Counted from the stretch's first letter, positions 38,244 to 47,419 are shown. The stretch is 64,000 bases of DNA from Paenibacillus sp. D2_2 (GCF_031199965.1 NZ_CP133605.1:2884501-2948500); one strand, 5' to 3'. The notes: generated by a model from the letters alone, not told the origin. A program made the numbers and translations.

Positions 38244-39637
38244 TCATCTAACTACAGGCAGAAGAATGTGAACCGTCGTCCCCTTGCCCATCTTGCTGCT
38301 GATTCGTAGTTCTCCTTGATGCAATTGAATGATTTGATCGGATATAGCGAGACCGAGTCCACTACCTGCAGCATGCTGATCCGCTTTATAAAATTTACGA
38401 AGGACATGCGCCAATTTATCCTCGGCGATCCCTAACCGGTATCCTCAACACATATGATGACATTTTCTTCATCCCTATATGCTCGGACAACAATACTACC
38501 TCCATGTGGGGTGTATTTCAACGAATTATCCAACAGATTTATGAAGACCTGCTTTAACCGATTCACATCAGCCGAGACATTAGGAAGATCTTCCTCAACT
38601 TGCACTTCCAGGTTGACCCCTTGCCTGACTGCCCTTGGGTTAAGCTGTCTACCGATTTGCCAAATCAACTGTTCAAGATCGACAGAAGTAAACTGGAGAG
38701 ATATTCTACCGTTATCCAGTTTTGAGAAATCAAGCAGTTCATCTACCAAATGAGTTAACCTGTCGCTCTCTGCTTCCATAATATCAAGTCCTTCTTGAAC
38801 AAGCATTTGGTTGTTCCTCCCATTTGCCTTGAGAGTAATGACCCAGCCTTTAATCGAAGTAAGCGGCGTACGAAGTTCGTGGGAGATGGAAGAGATAAAA
38901 TCATTCTTCAGTTCTTCGCTCTTTAGGATTCTTGCAGCCATCATATTCAGCGTATCCGCTAAAGAGCCTAATTCATCCTGATAACGCTTGTGTACTCGTA
39001 CGTTGAAATCTCCTTCCGTCATACGGTTCGCTGCTTGCTTAAGATCCTTGATTGATCTTGTAATTGTCCGGGACAGTAGCAATCCGAGTATCGTGACGAT
39101 GGCGATAACAAGGATACCGACGGAGATGAGAAGAATCGTAATCTGATGGATCGTATGCAGTGTCGTTGTCAAGGAAGTAGCAAACCTAACCTCACCCAAC
39201 GTGGAGCCTTTTTCTTGCGCTTGTAAAGGGTAGGATACTGCTAATACCGGTTCATTCGTTACCGGATCCTTCCCTTTCCACACTCCAGGTATACCAGTGA
39301 TAGCAGTCTGCACATCTGGATATTGAGTCATTTTAATCTGACCATGGAACCCATTAGAATCCTGCAACAGCCTACCTGAAGTGGTGATGATCTGAACCTG
39401 AGCATCTGAATTGTGTGAGAACCCTTTCAGGAGACGATCTGATTGCGCCTCCAAATCATCTTCAGCAAAATATTGCTGAAAAAAAGAAGCAGACAGCTCG
39501 GCTTGATTCATTAAAATCCGCTCTACATTATGAAAGTAGTAAAACCTCACCGAGGCGATAAGGAAGATCTCAAGAATCAGAACGGTGATAAAGATCACGA
39601 CCATATAGCTTCCCACGAGCCTTTTCTGTATGCCCAT
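38244..39637 (-). CDS. Sensor histidine kinase (PhoR/ResE-like), one frameshift
   Basis: TM helices at about 11-31 and 167-187 enclose an outside domain of about 130 residues. A HAMP domain (LSRTITRSIKDLKQAANRMTEGDFNVRV), the H-box FISSISHELRTPLTSIKGW (His253), N-box and G-boxes follow. The raw frame stops after VEDTG; restoring one T after ACCGGT near 38440 gives TGLGIAEDKLAHVLRKFY and GSGLGLAISDQIIQLHQG, ending at 38244 (464 residues). It starts 3 bases after its response regulator. Neighbouring envelope genes suggest wall-stress sensing. Confidence 0.92.
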
Positions 39638-39640
39638 GTC

Positions 39641-40343
39641 TTATCCGTCCTTCCTCCACCGATATCCGAGTCCCAGACTGTCTCAATCCATTGCGGATTG
39701 GAACCGTCATCCTCGACTTTCTCACGGAGCTTGCGCACATGCACATCTACTGTCTTCGGGTCACCTATGAAATCCTCGCCCCAGACGAGATTCAGCAATT
39801 CATTACGAGATAATGCGGTATCGGGATGTTCCAAAAAGATCGAAGCATCTGGAATTCCTTCGGTGTCAGCTCGATAACCTCATCGTGCTTGAACACTTTA
39901 TTTGAATTCATATCGACGCGGAACGGACCAGACTCAAGAACATGCCGCAGCGGCATCATTTTGTTGTCCGTGCGCCGCAGTATAGCATGAATACGTGCTA
40001 CAAGTTCGAGCGGATTGAACGGCTTGACGATATAATCATCGGCACCGATCTCTAGCCCCTTGATCTTATCCAGATCTTGTCCACGTGCAGTTAGAAATAC
40101 TATTATGACCGATGGGTCCTGTGCTCTGATCTGTGTGCAGATCTCAAATCCATCAGTATCCGGCAGCATAATATCCAGAACAATGACATCAGGTTTATGT
40201 TCAGAATAGCTCTGTATCGCTGATTCTCCACTTGCAGCTTCATATACTGTAAATCCATTATTAGATAAATTAATCGAAATAAATCGTCTAATATGATCTT
40301 CATCTTCACAGATCAACACATGATTACGTGTTACATGATCCAA
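39641..40343 (-). CDS. OmpR/PhoB-family response regulator, two frameshifts
   Basis: TTG start at 40343 after GGGAGG. Receiver: VLICEDEDHIRRFIS, Asp57 in VLDIMLPDTDGFE, Lys in YIVKPFNPLELVARI. Output winged helix: IELTPKEFQMLRSFLEHPDTALSRNELLNLVWGEDF and VDVHVRKLREKVEDDG. Two bases are missing, one T near 39833 (T5 to T6) and one G near 39672 (G3 to G4). With both restored the end reads ETVWGLGYRWRKDG and stops at 39641 (234 residues). Pair of the kinase at 38244. Confidence 0.93.
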
Positions 40344-40440
40344 GCTTTGCACCTCCCAACCTTGGATGCGTTAATGATAAAGTGGATAATACTCGAAAAT
40401 AAAGACCTTGTCAAAAATGATCCGATTTTCTCACCTGAAT

Positions 40441-40470
40441 GCAAAAAAGCCGCGATAAGCGGCTTTTTGC
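40441..40470. terminator. Bidirectional terminator downstream of murB
   Basis: GCAAAAAAGCCGC-GATAA-GCGGCTTTTTGC is a near-perfect stem with T-runs in both orientations. It ends the minus-strand murB unit just upstream of the two-component operon. Confidence 0.9.
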
Positions 40471-40475
40471 AGACT

Positions 40476-41504
40476 TTATTTTACAATAACGAGTTCCGGC
40501 ACAGGAACGAAATTGAAGTTTTTATGCAGAGCCTCCTGCACAATTTGAATTAACTCGATCACATCAGCTGCCGTTGCCCCGCCACGATTCTGTATGACAT
40601 TGCCATGTACCGGCGAGATCATCGCATTGCCGCGTGCAGTACCCTTAAGCCCGACGCTCTCCACCAGTTTGCCAACCGGCGTTCCAATCGTGTAATCATT
40701 CTTGAACACGGAGCCGCAGGAAGGATAATCGAAATGATTCTTTCCGGTCCGATCTTGAACAACATTCATCATCGCCTCAGGAACTGGCTTGTTGCTCTGT
40801 TCTAATGAAGACAAATAATTGCGATAGAAACGGTAGAAGCTTGCTAAACTGGAATTATCGATGCTATCCCTTACAAGCGGTTGATTCAAATAATTGTTAA
40901 TCCGTTCGAAATCAAAAGACGCTCCCGCCGTTTTCAATTTCAAGTCGGCCCCTGTGATGAACCAAGGTTGATGTTGAAAAATAGACTGTTTGTAAGCAAA
41001 TTGGCAATCATCCACATGGATGCTCTGGATTCCTCTTCCCGGTGCATCTAGATCGATATAATATACCGTATCCAAATAATCACACATCACATTGGCAAAA
41101 TATTTTGCATTCATATAGACACCACCACCTAGCGTACCCGGTAGTAAGAAGGTAAAATGATAGTCTGTAAAGCCGCTAAGATCTCCGAATAATGATAGCA
41201 TCGATAGTGGAGTTCCTGCTGATACATACAGGAGATCTCCTCTTGGCATAACTTCAATGTGGTCACGCATCGATATATATAAGGTCTCAGGACCAGGACG
41301 ATCGGGTAAAAGAAGATTCGAGCCCATCCCGAACATCACCGTCTGAATTCCACTGGATTGAGCTTGTTCCAATAATAGTACAATTTCTTCAGTGCGTCTG
41401 GGCTTGGCGACAAACCGAGCCATCCCTCCGATTTCATAAGTTGAGTATTTCGATAAATCCTCATTTTCCTTGCATATCTGGGTTAGTCTGTGATCCCAAA
41501 ACAT
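40476..41504 (-). CDS. murB: UDP-N-acetylmuramate dehydrogenase MurB
   Basis: ATG 41504 follows AAAGGAG. The 342-residue protein has the FAD-binding KPRRTEEIVLLLEQAQSSGIQTVMFGMGSNLLLPD, LLPGTLGGGVYMNAKYF (in place of the usual GIPGSVGGAVxMNAGAYG), the proton-donor Ser in DYPSCGSVFKND and the Glu in VPVPELVIVK. It reduces UDP-GlcNAc-enolpyruvate to UDP-MurNAc, an early peptidoglycan step. The altered GGGVYMNAKYF loop marks it as a divergent MurB, perhaps a second copy. It is preceded by a structured leader and a good promoter. Confidence 0.9.
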   Translation of the reverse strand: MFWDHRLTQICKENEDLSKYSTYEIGGMARFVAKPRRTEEIVLLLEQAQSSGIQTVMFGMGSNLLLPDRPGPETLYISMRDHIEVMPRGDLLYVSAGTPLSMLSLFGDLSGFTDYHFTFLLPGTLGGGVYMNAKYFANVMCDYLDTVYYIDLDAPGRGIQSIHVDDCQFAYKQSIFQHQPWFITGADLKLKTAGASFDFERINNYLNQPLVRDSIDNSSLASFYRFYRNYLSSLEQSNKPVPEAMMNVVQDRTGKNHFDYPSCGSVFKNDYTIGTPVGKLVESVGLKGTARGNAMISPVHGNVIQNRGGATAADVIELIQIVQEALHKNFNFVPVPELVIVK

Positions 41505-41525
41505 GGGTAGTCTCCTTTCAACAAT

Positions 41526-41588
41526 AAGAAAACCTCTTAACGAGGCCATTCAGGTTGAGCGACCGCAGGCTCAATGGTTGGTTTTCTT
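41526..41588 (-). ncRNA. Structured 5-prime leader of murB, candidate cis-regulatory RNA
   Basis: On the minus strand AAGAAAACC (41588-41580) pairs with GGTTTTCTT (41534-41526), enclosing two inner stems, TTGAGC/GCTCAA (41574-41569 with 41560-41555) and CCTC/GAGG (41545-41542 with 41536-41533). The short CCTC/GAGG stem shares two bases with the closing stem, so the two compete. The structure ends about 20 bases before the murB ATG and starts about 15 bases after a predicted promoter. It matches no riboswitch that I recognise. Confidence 0.5.
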
Positions 41589-41603
41589 GCAGCGGACTAT
41601 ATA

Positions 41604-41632
41604 AGTATATATAGATATAGGTCTCTATACAA
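41604..41632 (-). promoter_or_regulatory. Promoter of murB
   Basis: On the minus strand TTGTAT (41632-41627) and TATACT (41609-41604) are exactly 17 bp apart. Transcription would begin near 41597, giving a leader of about 95 bases. Confidence 0.65.
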
Positions 41633-41751
41633 GATATGTGCATGAATTCCGGTTTGCGCTTTTGAATAAGGCGGCTACTTTCGACGGAGACTACACGAGA
41701 CATATAAATAGGTAGTACAATATAAGAAAGAAATCTAAGGTTGTGATCTTA

Positions 41752-42649
41752 ATGAATGCCTCCAAAACTGCAAGTCTGTCTGTGTTCAGCAACACTTTCA
41801 TCGTCATATTGAAGCTCATCGTCGGTTTTCTAACCGGATCCGTTGCCGTTATATCGGAAGCAATCCATTCTGCTCTGGACTTGCTGGCCTCGTTGATCGC
41901 ATTTATTTCTGTCCGTATATCAGGCCGTGACGCAGACCGCGGACATCCGTACGGACATGGAAAAGTAGAGAACATATCGGGGACAATCGAGACGCTACTA
42001 ATCTTCGTCAGCCGGTATTTGGATTATTTATGAATGCGTGCAGAAGCTGCTACATCCTTCCCCTATCGAGCTTCCGCATCTCGGAATCATCGTGATGTTT
42101 ATTGGTGCAGCAATCAACTTCGTCGTATCCGTCAAGGTGAAGCGCACGGCCGATGCAACTCATTCCGTAGCAATGAAATCCAATGCCCTACATCTGCTTA
42201 CGGATGTCTATACTTCCTTGGGCGTTGGCGTCAGCCTATTACTAGCCGCAATCACGGGCTGGACTATCCTTGATCCTCTGATCGGAATTGTACTTGCCTG
42301 CTATATTATGTGGGAAGCCTTCGAGCTAATGAAGGAATCCTTTCCTCCATTGATCGATGCTCACCTAACTGATGCAGAAGAGGAGCAGATTTTACAGGTG
42401 ATTGCCCAATATGAAGCTCAGTACATTGAAATCCATGATTTCCGTACCCGGCGGTCCGGACCTGAGGAATATATCGATTTCCATCTTGTGCTTCCCTCTA
42501 AAATGGACATCGAGACCGCCCATCACCTTTGCGACAATATTGAAACGGCCATCAAGAGCATCTTTAATCGAGCTCAGGTTTTGATCCATGTCGAACCTGA
42601 GCACGAGCAGAAACATATGGGAATCCATATGGCTACCAAGAACAAATGA
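41752..42649 (+). CDS. Cation diffusion facilitator (CDF) metal-efflux transporter, one frameshift
   Basis: The N-terminal part has the CDF metal site SVAVISEAIHSALDLLASLIAFISVRISGRDADRGHPYGHGKVENISG (HSxxD-type), with a second site AMKSNALHLLTDVYTSLGV (HxxxD) and a C-terminal cytoplasmic dimer domain (ILQVIAQYEAQYIEIHDFRTRRSGPEEYIDFHLVLP). An extra A at 42010 (GTCAGCCGGT for GTCGCCGGT) splits it; corrected, LLIFVAGIWIIYECVQKLLHP is continuous and the protein has 298 residues. It exports Zn2+, Fe2+ or a similar cation against protons. I take ATG 41752 as start, preceded by AAGGTTG. Confidence 0.92.
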
Positions 42650-42675
42650 AGAGAGACCCTGAGTGGGTCTCTCTT
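42649..42675. terminator. Bidirectional terminator between CDF gene and fabF
   Basis: AAGAGAGACCC (42649-42659) pairs perfectly with GGGTCTCTCTT (42665-42675) around a 5-base loop, overlapping the CDF stop codon. Confidence 0.88.
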
Positions 42676-42703
42676 CGAGCCTTTTAAATAGTACACATTG
42701 GTA

Positions 42704-43939
42704 CTAATTGAGTTTTCTCAATATAATTACCGCATTATGGCCGCCGAATCCGAAGGAATTGGACATACCAATCTGTAGGTCCTTGCTTCTAGCTTCATGC
42801 GGAACATAATCAAGATCGCAGATTGGATCAGGGTCATGCAGATTGATTGTCGGCGGGATGATCCCCGTCTGCAGGCTCTTGACGAGAGCGACCGCTTCAA
42901 CAGCACTCGATGCACCCAGCAGATGGCCTGTCATCGATTTATTGGCAGTCACGGGAACGTCATATGCCGCTGCTCCAAATAGCTTCTTAATCGCCTTCGT
43001 CTCCGAGATATCTCCGATTTCTGTACTAGTGGCATGTGCACTAATTACGTCGATCTGCCTAGGTTCAATTCCGGCATCCTGAAGCGCCAGCTCCATCGCA
43101 CGGTACGCTCCGATTCCTTCTGGATGAGTTGCTACCATATGATAGGCGTCGGAAGTCGCTCCATATCCGATAACTTCGGCATAGATTTTAGCGTTTCTCC
43201 GCTCCGCATGGGATAACGATTCAAGTACGACAATCCCTGCTCCCTCCGACATAACGAAGCCGTCGCGATCCCGATCGAATGGCCTGCTCGCTTGTTCAGG
43301 CGCATCGTTACGGCTTGACAATGCCCCGGCATTGCCAAAGCTAGCGAGTGATATATCCGTAATTGCAGCTTCTGTACCGCCAGCAATGATTACATCGGCT
43401 CCGCCTGAACGAATTAGCCGCGCTGCTTCACCAATCGCAGTATTGCCTATTGAGCAAGCAGTCACGGGAGAGAGTGTCGGTCCAGTCGCCCCATATTTAA
43501 TGCTGATCATAGCCGCGGCCATATTCGAGATCATCATCGGTACCAGAGTCGGGCTGACTCGCTGTGCCCCTCTATTCTTCAACTGATCATGTTGATCGAG
43601 CAGTGTCTGTATACCGCCAACGCCTGAACCAACATAGACACCCAGACGCTGTAAATCTAGTTCATCCAGCTTTAGCTCGGCATCTTTAACAGCCTGATCT
43701 GCCGCTACTATTGCAAATTGGCAGAAGCGATCCATTCGCCTTGCTTCTTTACGGCCGAACTCCTCTTCGGCGTCGAACTCCTTTACAAGTCCAGCAATTT
43801 TCGCTTTATGAGATGATGTATCAAATGTATCAATATGTGATATTCCAGATTTACCATGTACTAGACTGTCCCAGAAGCTGTCTACTTCATTTCCGACAGG
43901 CGATATTACGCCCATTCCTGTAATAACTACTCGTTCCAT
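42704..43939 (-). CDS. fabF: Beta-ketoacyl-ACP synthase II
   Basis: 411 residues: MERVVITGMGVISPVGNEVDSFWDSLVHGKSG at the N-terminus, the active-site Cys in SPVTACSIGNTAIGEAARLIRSGGAD, and the two catalytic His in ISAHATSTEIGD and NKSMTGHLLGASSAVEA. The end SNSFGFGGHNAVIIL is typical. It condenses malonyl-ACP with acyl-ACP in fatty-acid elongation. It stands alone and not in the fapR-plsX-fabDG cluster, so it may be an extra copy; Ser-Ile after the Cys (TACSIG) differs from the usual TACATG. Divergent from an XRE/MmyB regulator. Confidence 0.93.
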   Translation of the reverse strand: MERVVITGMGVISPVGNEVDSFWDSLVHGKSGISHIDTFDTSSHKAKIAGLVKEFDAEEEFGRKEARRMDRFCQFAIVAADQAVKDAELKLDELDLQRLGVYVGSGVGGIQTLLDQHDQLKNRGAQRVSPTLVPMMISNMAAAMISIKYGATGPTLSPVTACSIGNTAIGEAARLIRSGGADVIIAGGTEAAITDISLASFGNAGALSSRNDAPEQASRPFDRDRDGFVMSEGAGIVVLESLSHAERRNAKIYAEVIGYGATSDAYHMVATHPEGIGAYRAMELALQDAGIEPRQIDVISAHATSTEIGDISETKAIKKLFGAAAYDVPVTANKSMTGHLLGASSAVEAVALVKSLQTGIIPPTINLHDPDPICDLDYVPHEARSKDLQIGMSNSFGFGGHNAVIILRKLN

Positions 43940-44097
43940 CGTTGTTCATCCTTTCTATTAGGCATAGCTCTAGATCGGTCAGAACCTCTCTTACCATCCA
44001 TCTTGTCACTTTCATTATGCTATTACAAGTTGTGTGTTATCATAGTATAAGAACTACTAGTCTAACGAACTCAATTATCTTGGAGAGTGACTAATTG

Positions 44098-44913
44098 ATG
44101 AAGGATCAAGGAAGGCTTCAGGCTTTATCAGAATTTCTCAAGGCGAGCCGGGCCAAGATTTCACCGGAGTCTGTCGGATTCTCACATGGTACACGCCGAC
44201 GCACGCCGGGCCTACGCCGAGAAGAAGTGGCGCAGTTGGCTGGGGTGAGTCCAACATGGTACACATGGCTGGAACAAGGCAGAGATATACAAGTGTCCAC
44301 CTCAGTACTGGATTGCGTCGCTACTGCACTACAACTAACCGTTGACGAGCGGAAATATCTATTTGCCCTCGCGATGGGCCCAGTCTCCCCTGCCGCCCGC
44401 CCCAAGGATGAGTTTGCAGCGATCAGCCCCGCTTTAATCAAGATCATTCAGGAGCTGCGCTACTGCCCTGCGATTATCAATGACCGTCATTATAATATCG
44501 TAGCTTGGAATGCAGCTGCTTCCCAGGTATTCATCAATTTCGATAGCATACCCTTTGAGCAAAGGAACATGATTTCGTTGCTTTTTACGAGAAAGGAATT
44601 ACGGCGACTTGCCGTGAATTGGGAGGATTTCGTCAGCGGCTTTCTTGCGATCTTCCGTGCCTATTACGGGCAGTACGTGGAGGATGAATGGTACGAAGAA
44701 TTTATTGCCGAAATGAGTGGAGCCGCACCGGAATTCAACGCCTTATGGCAGCAGAGCAAGGTGAGTACTGCGCCAGAAGTGTTAATTGAATTTAGACACG
44801 CCAAGGCTGGCAAGATGTTATTCCACCTTACTTCCTTCCAGGTACAAGGTGATGCCGATTTGCGCTGCAGCATTTACACTCCGCCCCCGACTCGAATACA
44901 GAGAATAAGTTGA
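44098..44913 (+). CDS. XRE/MmyB-type helix-turn-helix regulator
   Basis: The N-terminus FLKASRAKISPESVGFSHGTRRRTPGLRREEVAQLAGVSPTWYTWLEQGRDIQVSTSVLDCVATAL is the hallmark HTH of the MmyB-like family. The C-terminal PAS-like MmyB ligand domain (YCPAIINDRHYNIVAWNAAASQVF, LLFTRKELRRLAVNWED) binds fatty acid-like ligands in known members. GGAGAG lies 10 bases before ATG 44098. It is divergent from fabF, so fatty-acid-responsive control of that gene is plausible but inferred. Confidence 0.9.
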   Translation: MKDQGRLQALSEFLKASRAKISPESVGFSHGTRRRTPGLRREEVAQLAGVSPTWYTWLEQGRDIQVSTSVLDCVATALQLTVDERKYLFALAMGPVSPAARPKDEFAAISPALIKIIQELRYCPAIINDRHYNIVAWNAAASQVFINFDSIPFEQRNMISLLFTRKELRRLAVNWEDFVSGFLAIFRAYYGQYVEDEWYEEFIAEMSGAAPEFNALWQQSKVSTAPEVLIEFRHAKAGKMLFHLTSFQVQGDADLRCSIYTPPPTRIQRIS

Positions 44914-44944
44914 GGAGACTGCTGGAGAGTCAGTAAATAACAAA

Positions 44945-44974
44945 AAGAACGGAAATGAATACATTTCCGTTCTT
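44945..44974. terminator. Bidirectional terminator
   Basis: AAGAACGGAAAT and ATTTCCGTTCTT pair perfectly over 12 bp around a 6-base loop, between convergent genes. Confidence 0.9.
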
Positions 44975-44990
44975 CTGTGCATTCCACGGC

Positions 44991-45728
44991 CTAACCCTCT
45001 AACAATCTGCCTCTTAACGTCTCGATCTCTTCAGTACGAAGACCATTCGTGATCAAGTACTGCTCTGCCCCACCATAGACCGAATAGAGATGATCGAGCA
45101 TGATCTCCATATTCTCAGGTGCGCTACCCATGAATGCCCGATACTCCTCTATGGACATTTCTGCTGGGCGATCTTTCAGAAGCTCGTCGATAATCGGAGC
45201 CAGGTTCGTCTCGGTCTCCGCATAATCACTAACAATGGTCTCCCGAGGTACTCCTGCCAAATCTAGCAAAAGTGCAGCAACAACACCGGTGCGGTCTTTA
45301 CCAGCAGAGCAATGAAATAACAATCCTTCCTCTGTCTCTGCAATACGGCTGAATACTTCAGCTAATAATGGCCCGGAGTTGTCCAGCAATATTTTATACA
45401 TGTCGCCCAGACTGCGAATATCTACTAACCTAGTAGTCGCTGGATTAACCAATGAAATATTATAGTAATGCACCTCTTGACGTTCCGCAAATACATCCTT
45501 CTTGGCTGCTGTCTCATCACCGAAACGCAGATCAATAATCGTCCGTACACCTAACCCGAGAATCAATTCCTGATCACGTGCCGAGAGCTGGTGCAGCCCG
45601 TCCGCACGGAACAAGCGTCCGTTCTGTACAATTTCACCTGTTATTGTCTCATACCCGCCGATATCACGTACATTATAAGCTCCGTCCAACTTCAGCAGAC
45701 GTTCCAAGCCGTTCGTTGTCATTGTCAA
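44991..45728 (-). CDS. Tyrosine-protein phosphatase (DSP-like, Y_phosphatase3)
   Basis: 245 residues. The P-loop HCSAGKDRTGVVAALLLDLAGV (CX5R with Cys and Arg present) and the N-terminal GAYNVRDIGGYET match the bacterial atypical tyrosine/lipid phosphatase family (LipA/MptpB-like). The following SDYAETETNLAP and EYRAFMGSAPENMEIMLDHL are also family features. Substrates may be phosphotyrosine, phosphoserine or phosphoinositides; none is indicated here. Confidence 0.92.
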   Translation of the reverse strand: MTMTTNGLERLLKLDGAYNVRDIGGYETITGEIVQNGRLFRADGLHQLSARDQELILGLGVRTIIDLRFGDETAAKKDVFAERQEVHYYNISLVNPATTRLVDIRSLGDMYKILLDNSGPLLAEVFSRIAETEEGLLFHCSAGKDRTGVVAALLLDLAGVPRETIVSDYAETETNLAPIIDELLKDRPAEMSIEEYRAFMGSAPENMEIMLDHLYSVYGGAEQYLITNGLRTEEIETLRGRLLEG

Positions 45729-45800
45729 TGGAATAACCGCCTTTCAAATGATCCTTGTCTGTCGGATACCCATCAAAATTACAACAGGAAAATCCGCAGC

Positions 45801-45843
45801 TTCCTACTATAAATTATAGGAAATCTGCTTCTCTTCCGTCAAT
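45801..45843 (+). repeat. 43-bp direct repeat flanking the hydrolase-ArsR cassette, copy 1
   Basis: 37 of 43 positions match 47345-47387 (shared cores TTCCTACTA, AATTATAGGAAAT and TTCCGTCAAT). The two copies bracket exactly the genes 45864-47310. Confidence 0.75.
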
Positions 45844-45863
45844 TTTTATACCTAGATCTGAGC

Positions 45864-46805
45864 CTAAGCAGTCACTTTATTAATAAATTCTACGATAGCA
45901 TCATGCATTTGATCCAACGCAGGTTGCTCCACTGGATAGTGACTGCCGTTTTCTAGGGTAACGATTTTCACATCTACCTTCGTTATTTTATCTAAGAACG
46001 GAGTGCTTAAATGTAGCGGTGTCCATCGATCCTGTTCAGGCTGCGTCAAAAGAATGGGACATATATTAAATTCTTCTGCTTCAAGTGCTGGTTTGTACTC
46101 GGAGTAACTTTTTAAAAATGCCATACTTGTTTTATTTGCAGCAGAAGTTTTATCACGATTAAAGACCTTCATTACCTCTTTATCATTGCATAGGGCACTC
46201 ATCTTAGAAGCTACACTCATCTTCATCTTGAAGCTTCTTAAGCCGATTTTACATGCAACGCCTACCATTGGAATTCCAACTCGACTCATAAACAGGTTTT
46301 TAGCTGTTTCATCACGCACTTGTTGAACCCTTTGATCCAAGAAGGTCATCCCAACGATCCCTTTCACTTTCTTGTTTTTTGCTGCAACATGATAAGTTTC
46401 CATACCACCGGCACTTAAGCCATACAGGACAATCGGTCTGTCATCGCGTTGTAATTCATAGTCTATATAATCACTTGCTAAATCAACCCAGTCATCATAC
46501 TTCACAATGGCACCCTTTCTGACTTCTGTTACTCCATAAGTTGGCATGTCAATGGCAATCGTTTCGAAACCATCTTTTGATAAGGGACCGCCTAAAATCA
46601 TAGACATCTGTCTGCCATTGGTACCTACGCCGTGTAACAAAATTACTTTAACTGGGGCTTTTTTATTACGGAAACAATCTAAATGTACTTTATGACCCTT
46701 CCAGTTCCACCATTCTTCCGTTGGATGATAACTTTGCGTAAAATGGTATTTCCTAGGTAAATGATTCTGTATCTCCTGCCATTCCTTTTGTGTACTGTAT
46801 GTCAT
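45864..46805 (-). CDS. Alpha/beta hydrolase
   Basis: 313 residues with an alpha/beta-hydrolase core: VKVILLHGVGTNGRQMSMI (oxyanion HG), the nucleophile elbow IVLYGLSAGGMETYHVA (Ser), an acidic residue around LLTQPEQDRWTP and the His in LENGSHYPVEQPA. There is no signal peptide. Base composition is more AT-rich than its neighbours. It lies between flanking repeats with an ArsR-type regulator upstream, and operator-like repeats precede it, so it is probably induced by that regulator's ligand. The substrate is unknown. Confidence 0.88.
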   Translation of the reverse strand: MTYSTQKEWQEIQNHLPRKYHFTQSYHPTEEWWNWKGHKVHLDCFRNKKAPVKVILLHGVGTNGRQMSMILGGPLSKDGFETIAIDMPTYGVTEVRKGAIVKYDDWVDLASDYIDYELQRDDRPIVLYGLSAGGMETYHVAAKNKKVKGIVGMTFLDQRVQQVRDETAKNLFMSRVGIPMVGVACKIGLRSFKMKMSVASKMSALCNDKEVMKVFNRDKTSAANKTSMAFLKSYSEYKPALEAEEFNICPILLTQPEQDRWTPLHLSTPFLDKITKVDVKIVTLENGSHYPVEQPALDQMHDAIVEFINKVTA

Positions 46806-46847
46806 TTCGTCTCCTCCTTATTAATGTTGACAACTTATATAACGACT

Positions 46848-46876
46848 CGAACATTCATATGTTCGAACTAACGAAC
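46848..46876. promoter_or_regulatory. Inverted repeats CGAACAT...ATGTTCG, candidate ArsR operator
   Basis: CGAACAT-TCAT-ATGTTCG (46848-46865) is a perfect 7-4-7 dyad directly upstream of the hydrolase, and a third half-site CGAAC follows at 46872-46876. The same CGAACAT half-site occurs at 47334-47340 upstream of the ArsR-type gene, linking both promoters to one regulator. Confidence 0.65.
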
Positions 46877-46998
46877 GTTTACTGAGTAAATAATATTTTA
46901 TTTTTATATCATTGTCAATGTGTATTTTTGGTATGCATTTAACAAAAAAAGTAGCATTTTAAAATACTACTTTCATCGTTTAACTATTAACTTATTGA

Positions 46999-47310
46999 TT
47001 ATTTCTTCAATCGGTTATCGGTTTCCAACGAATTAATGAGTTGTTTTAATAAGATAAGGGAATTGTCGAGTGTAAGGGAATAATATCTTTCAGTAGCACG
47101 CTTTTGAACTGTCACAATTTTTGCGTCTAACAAGTGCTTCAAATGGTGTGAAATGGCTGGTCTAGACAAAGAAAGACGTTCTACTATTTGATTTACTGAC
47201 ATTTCTCCTTCATCATATAACAACACCAGTATTTCTTGACGATTTAGATCCTGCAAAATGGAGAAGATAGGGGTACATTCTCTTAATATGTTAATGGTTT
47301 GTTGACTCAT
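46999..47310 (-). CDS. ArsR-family transcriptional regulator
   Basis: 103 residues: SILQDLNRQEILVLLYDEGEMSVNQIVERLSLSRPAISHHLKHLLDAKIVTVQKRATERYYSL is a complete ArsR winged helix. Apart from one Cys near the N-terminus (RECTPIF) there is no metal-binding cluster, so the ligand is probably organic or unknown. It is encoded 190 bp upstream of the hydrolase in the same direction, with shared operator half-sites. Confidence 0.88.
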   Translation of the reverse strand: MSQQTINILRECTPIFSILQDLNRQEILVLLYDEGEMSVNQIVERLSLSRPAISHHLKHLLDAKIVTVQKRATERYYSLTLDNSLILLKQLINSLETDNRLKK

Positions 47311-47344
47311 GATTTCTCTCCTGTCTAATTATTCGAACATTTTC

Positions 47345-47387
47345 TTCCTACTACGAATTATAGGAAATACGCGTCTGTTCCGTCAAT
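47345..47387 (+). repeat. 43-bp direct repeat flanking the hydrolase-ArsR cassette, copy 2
   Basis: Second copy of 45801-45843 (86 percent identical), located between the ArsR-type gene and the GNAT gene. Confidence 0.75.
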
Positions 47388-47419
47388 GATTGCAACTGTA
47401 ACGATATCTGATATCAGCA

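Noticed and set aside
41518..41703. 61-residue minus-strand open frame in the murB leader
   Set aside because: It overlaps the predicted promoter and structured leader and has no ribosome site; a T-box or PyrR-type leader was also considered but no specific motif is present.
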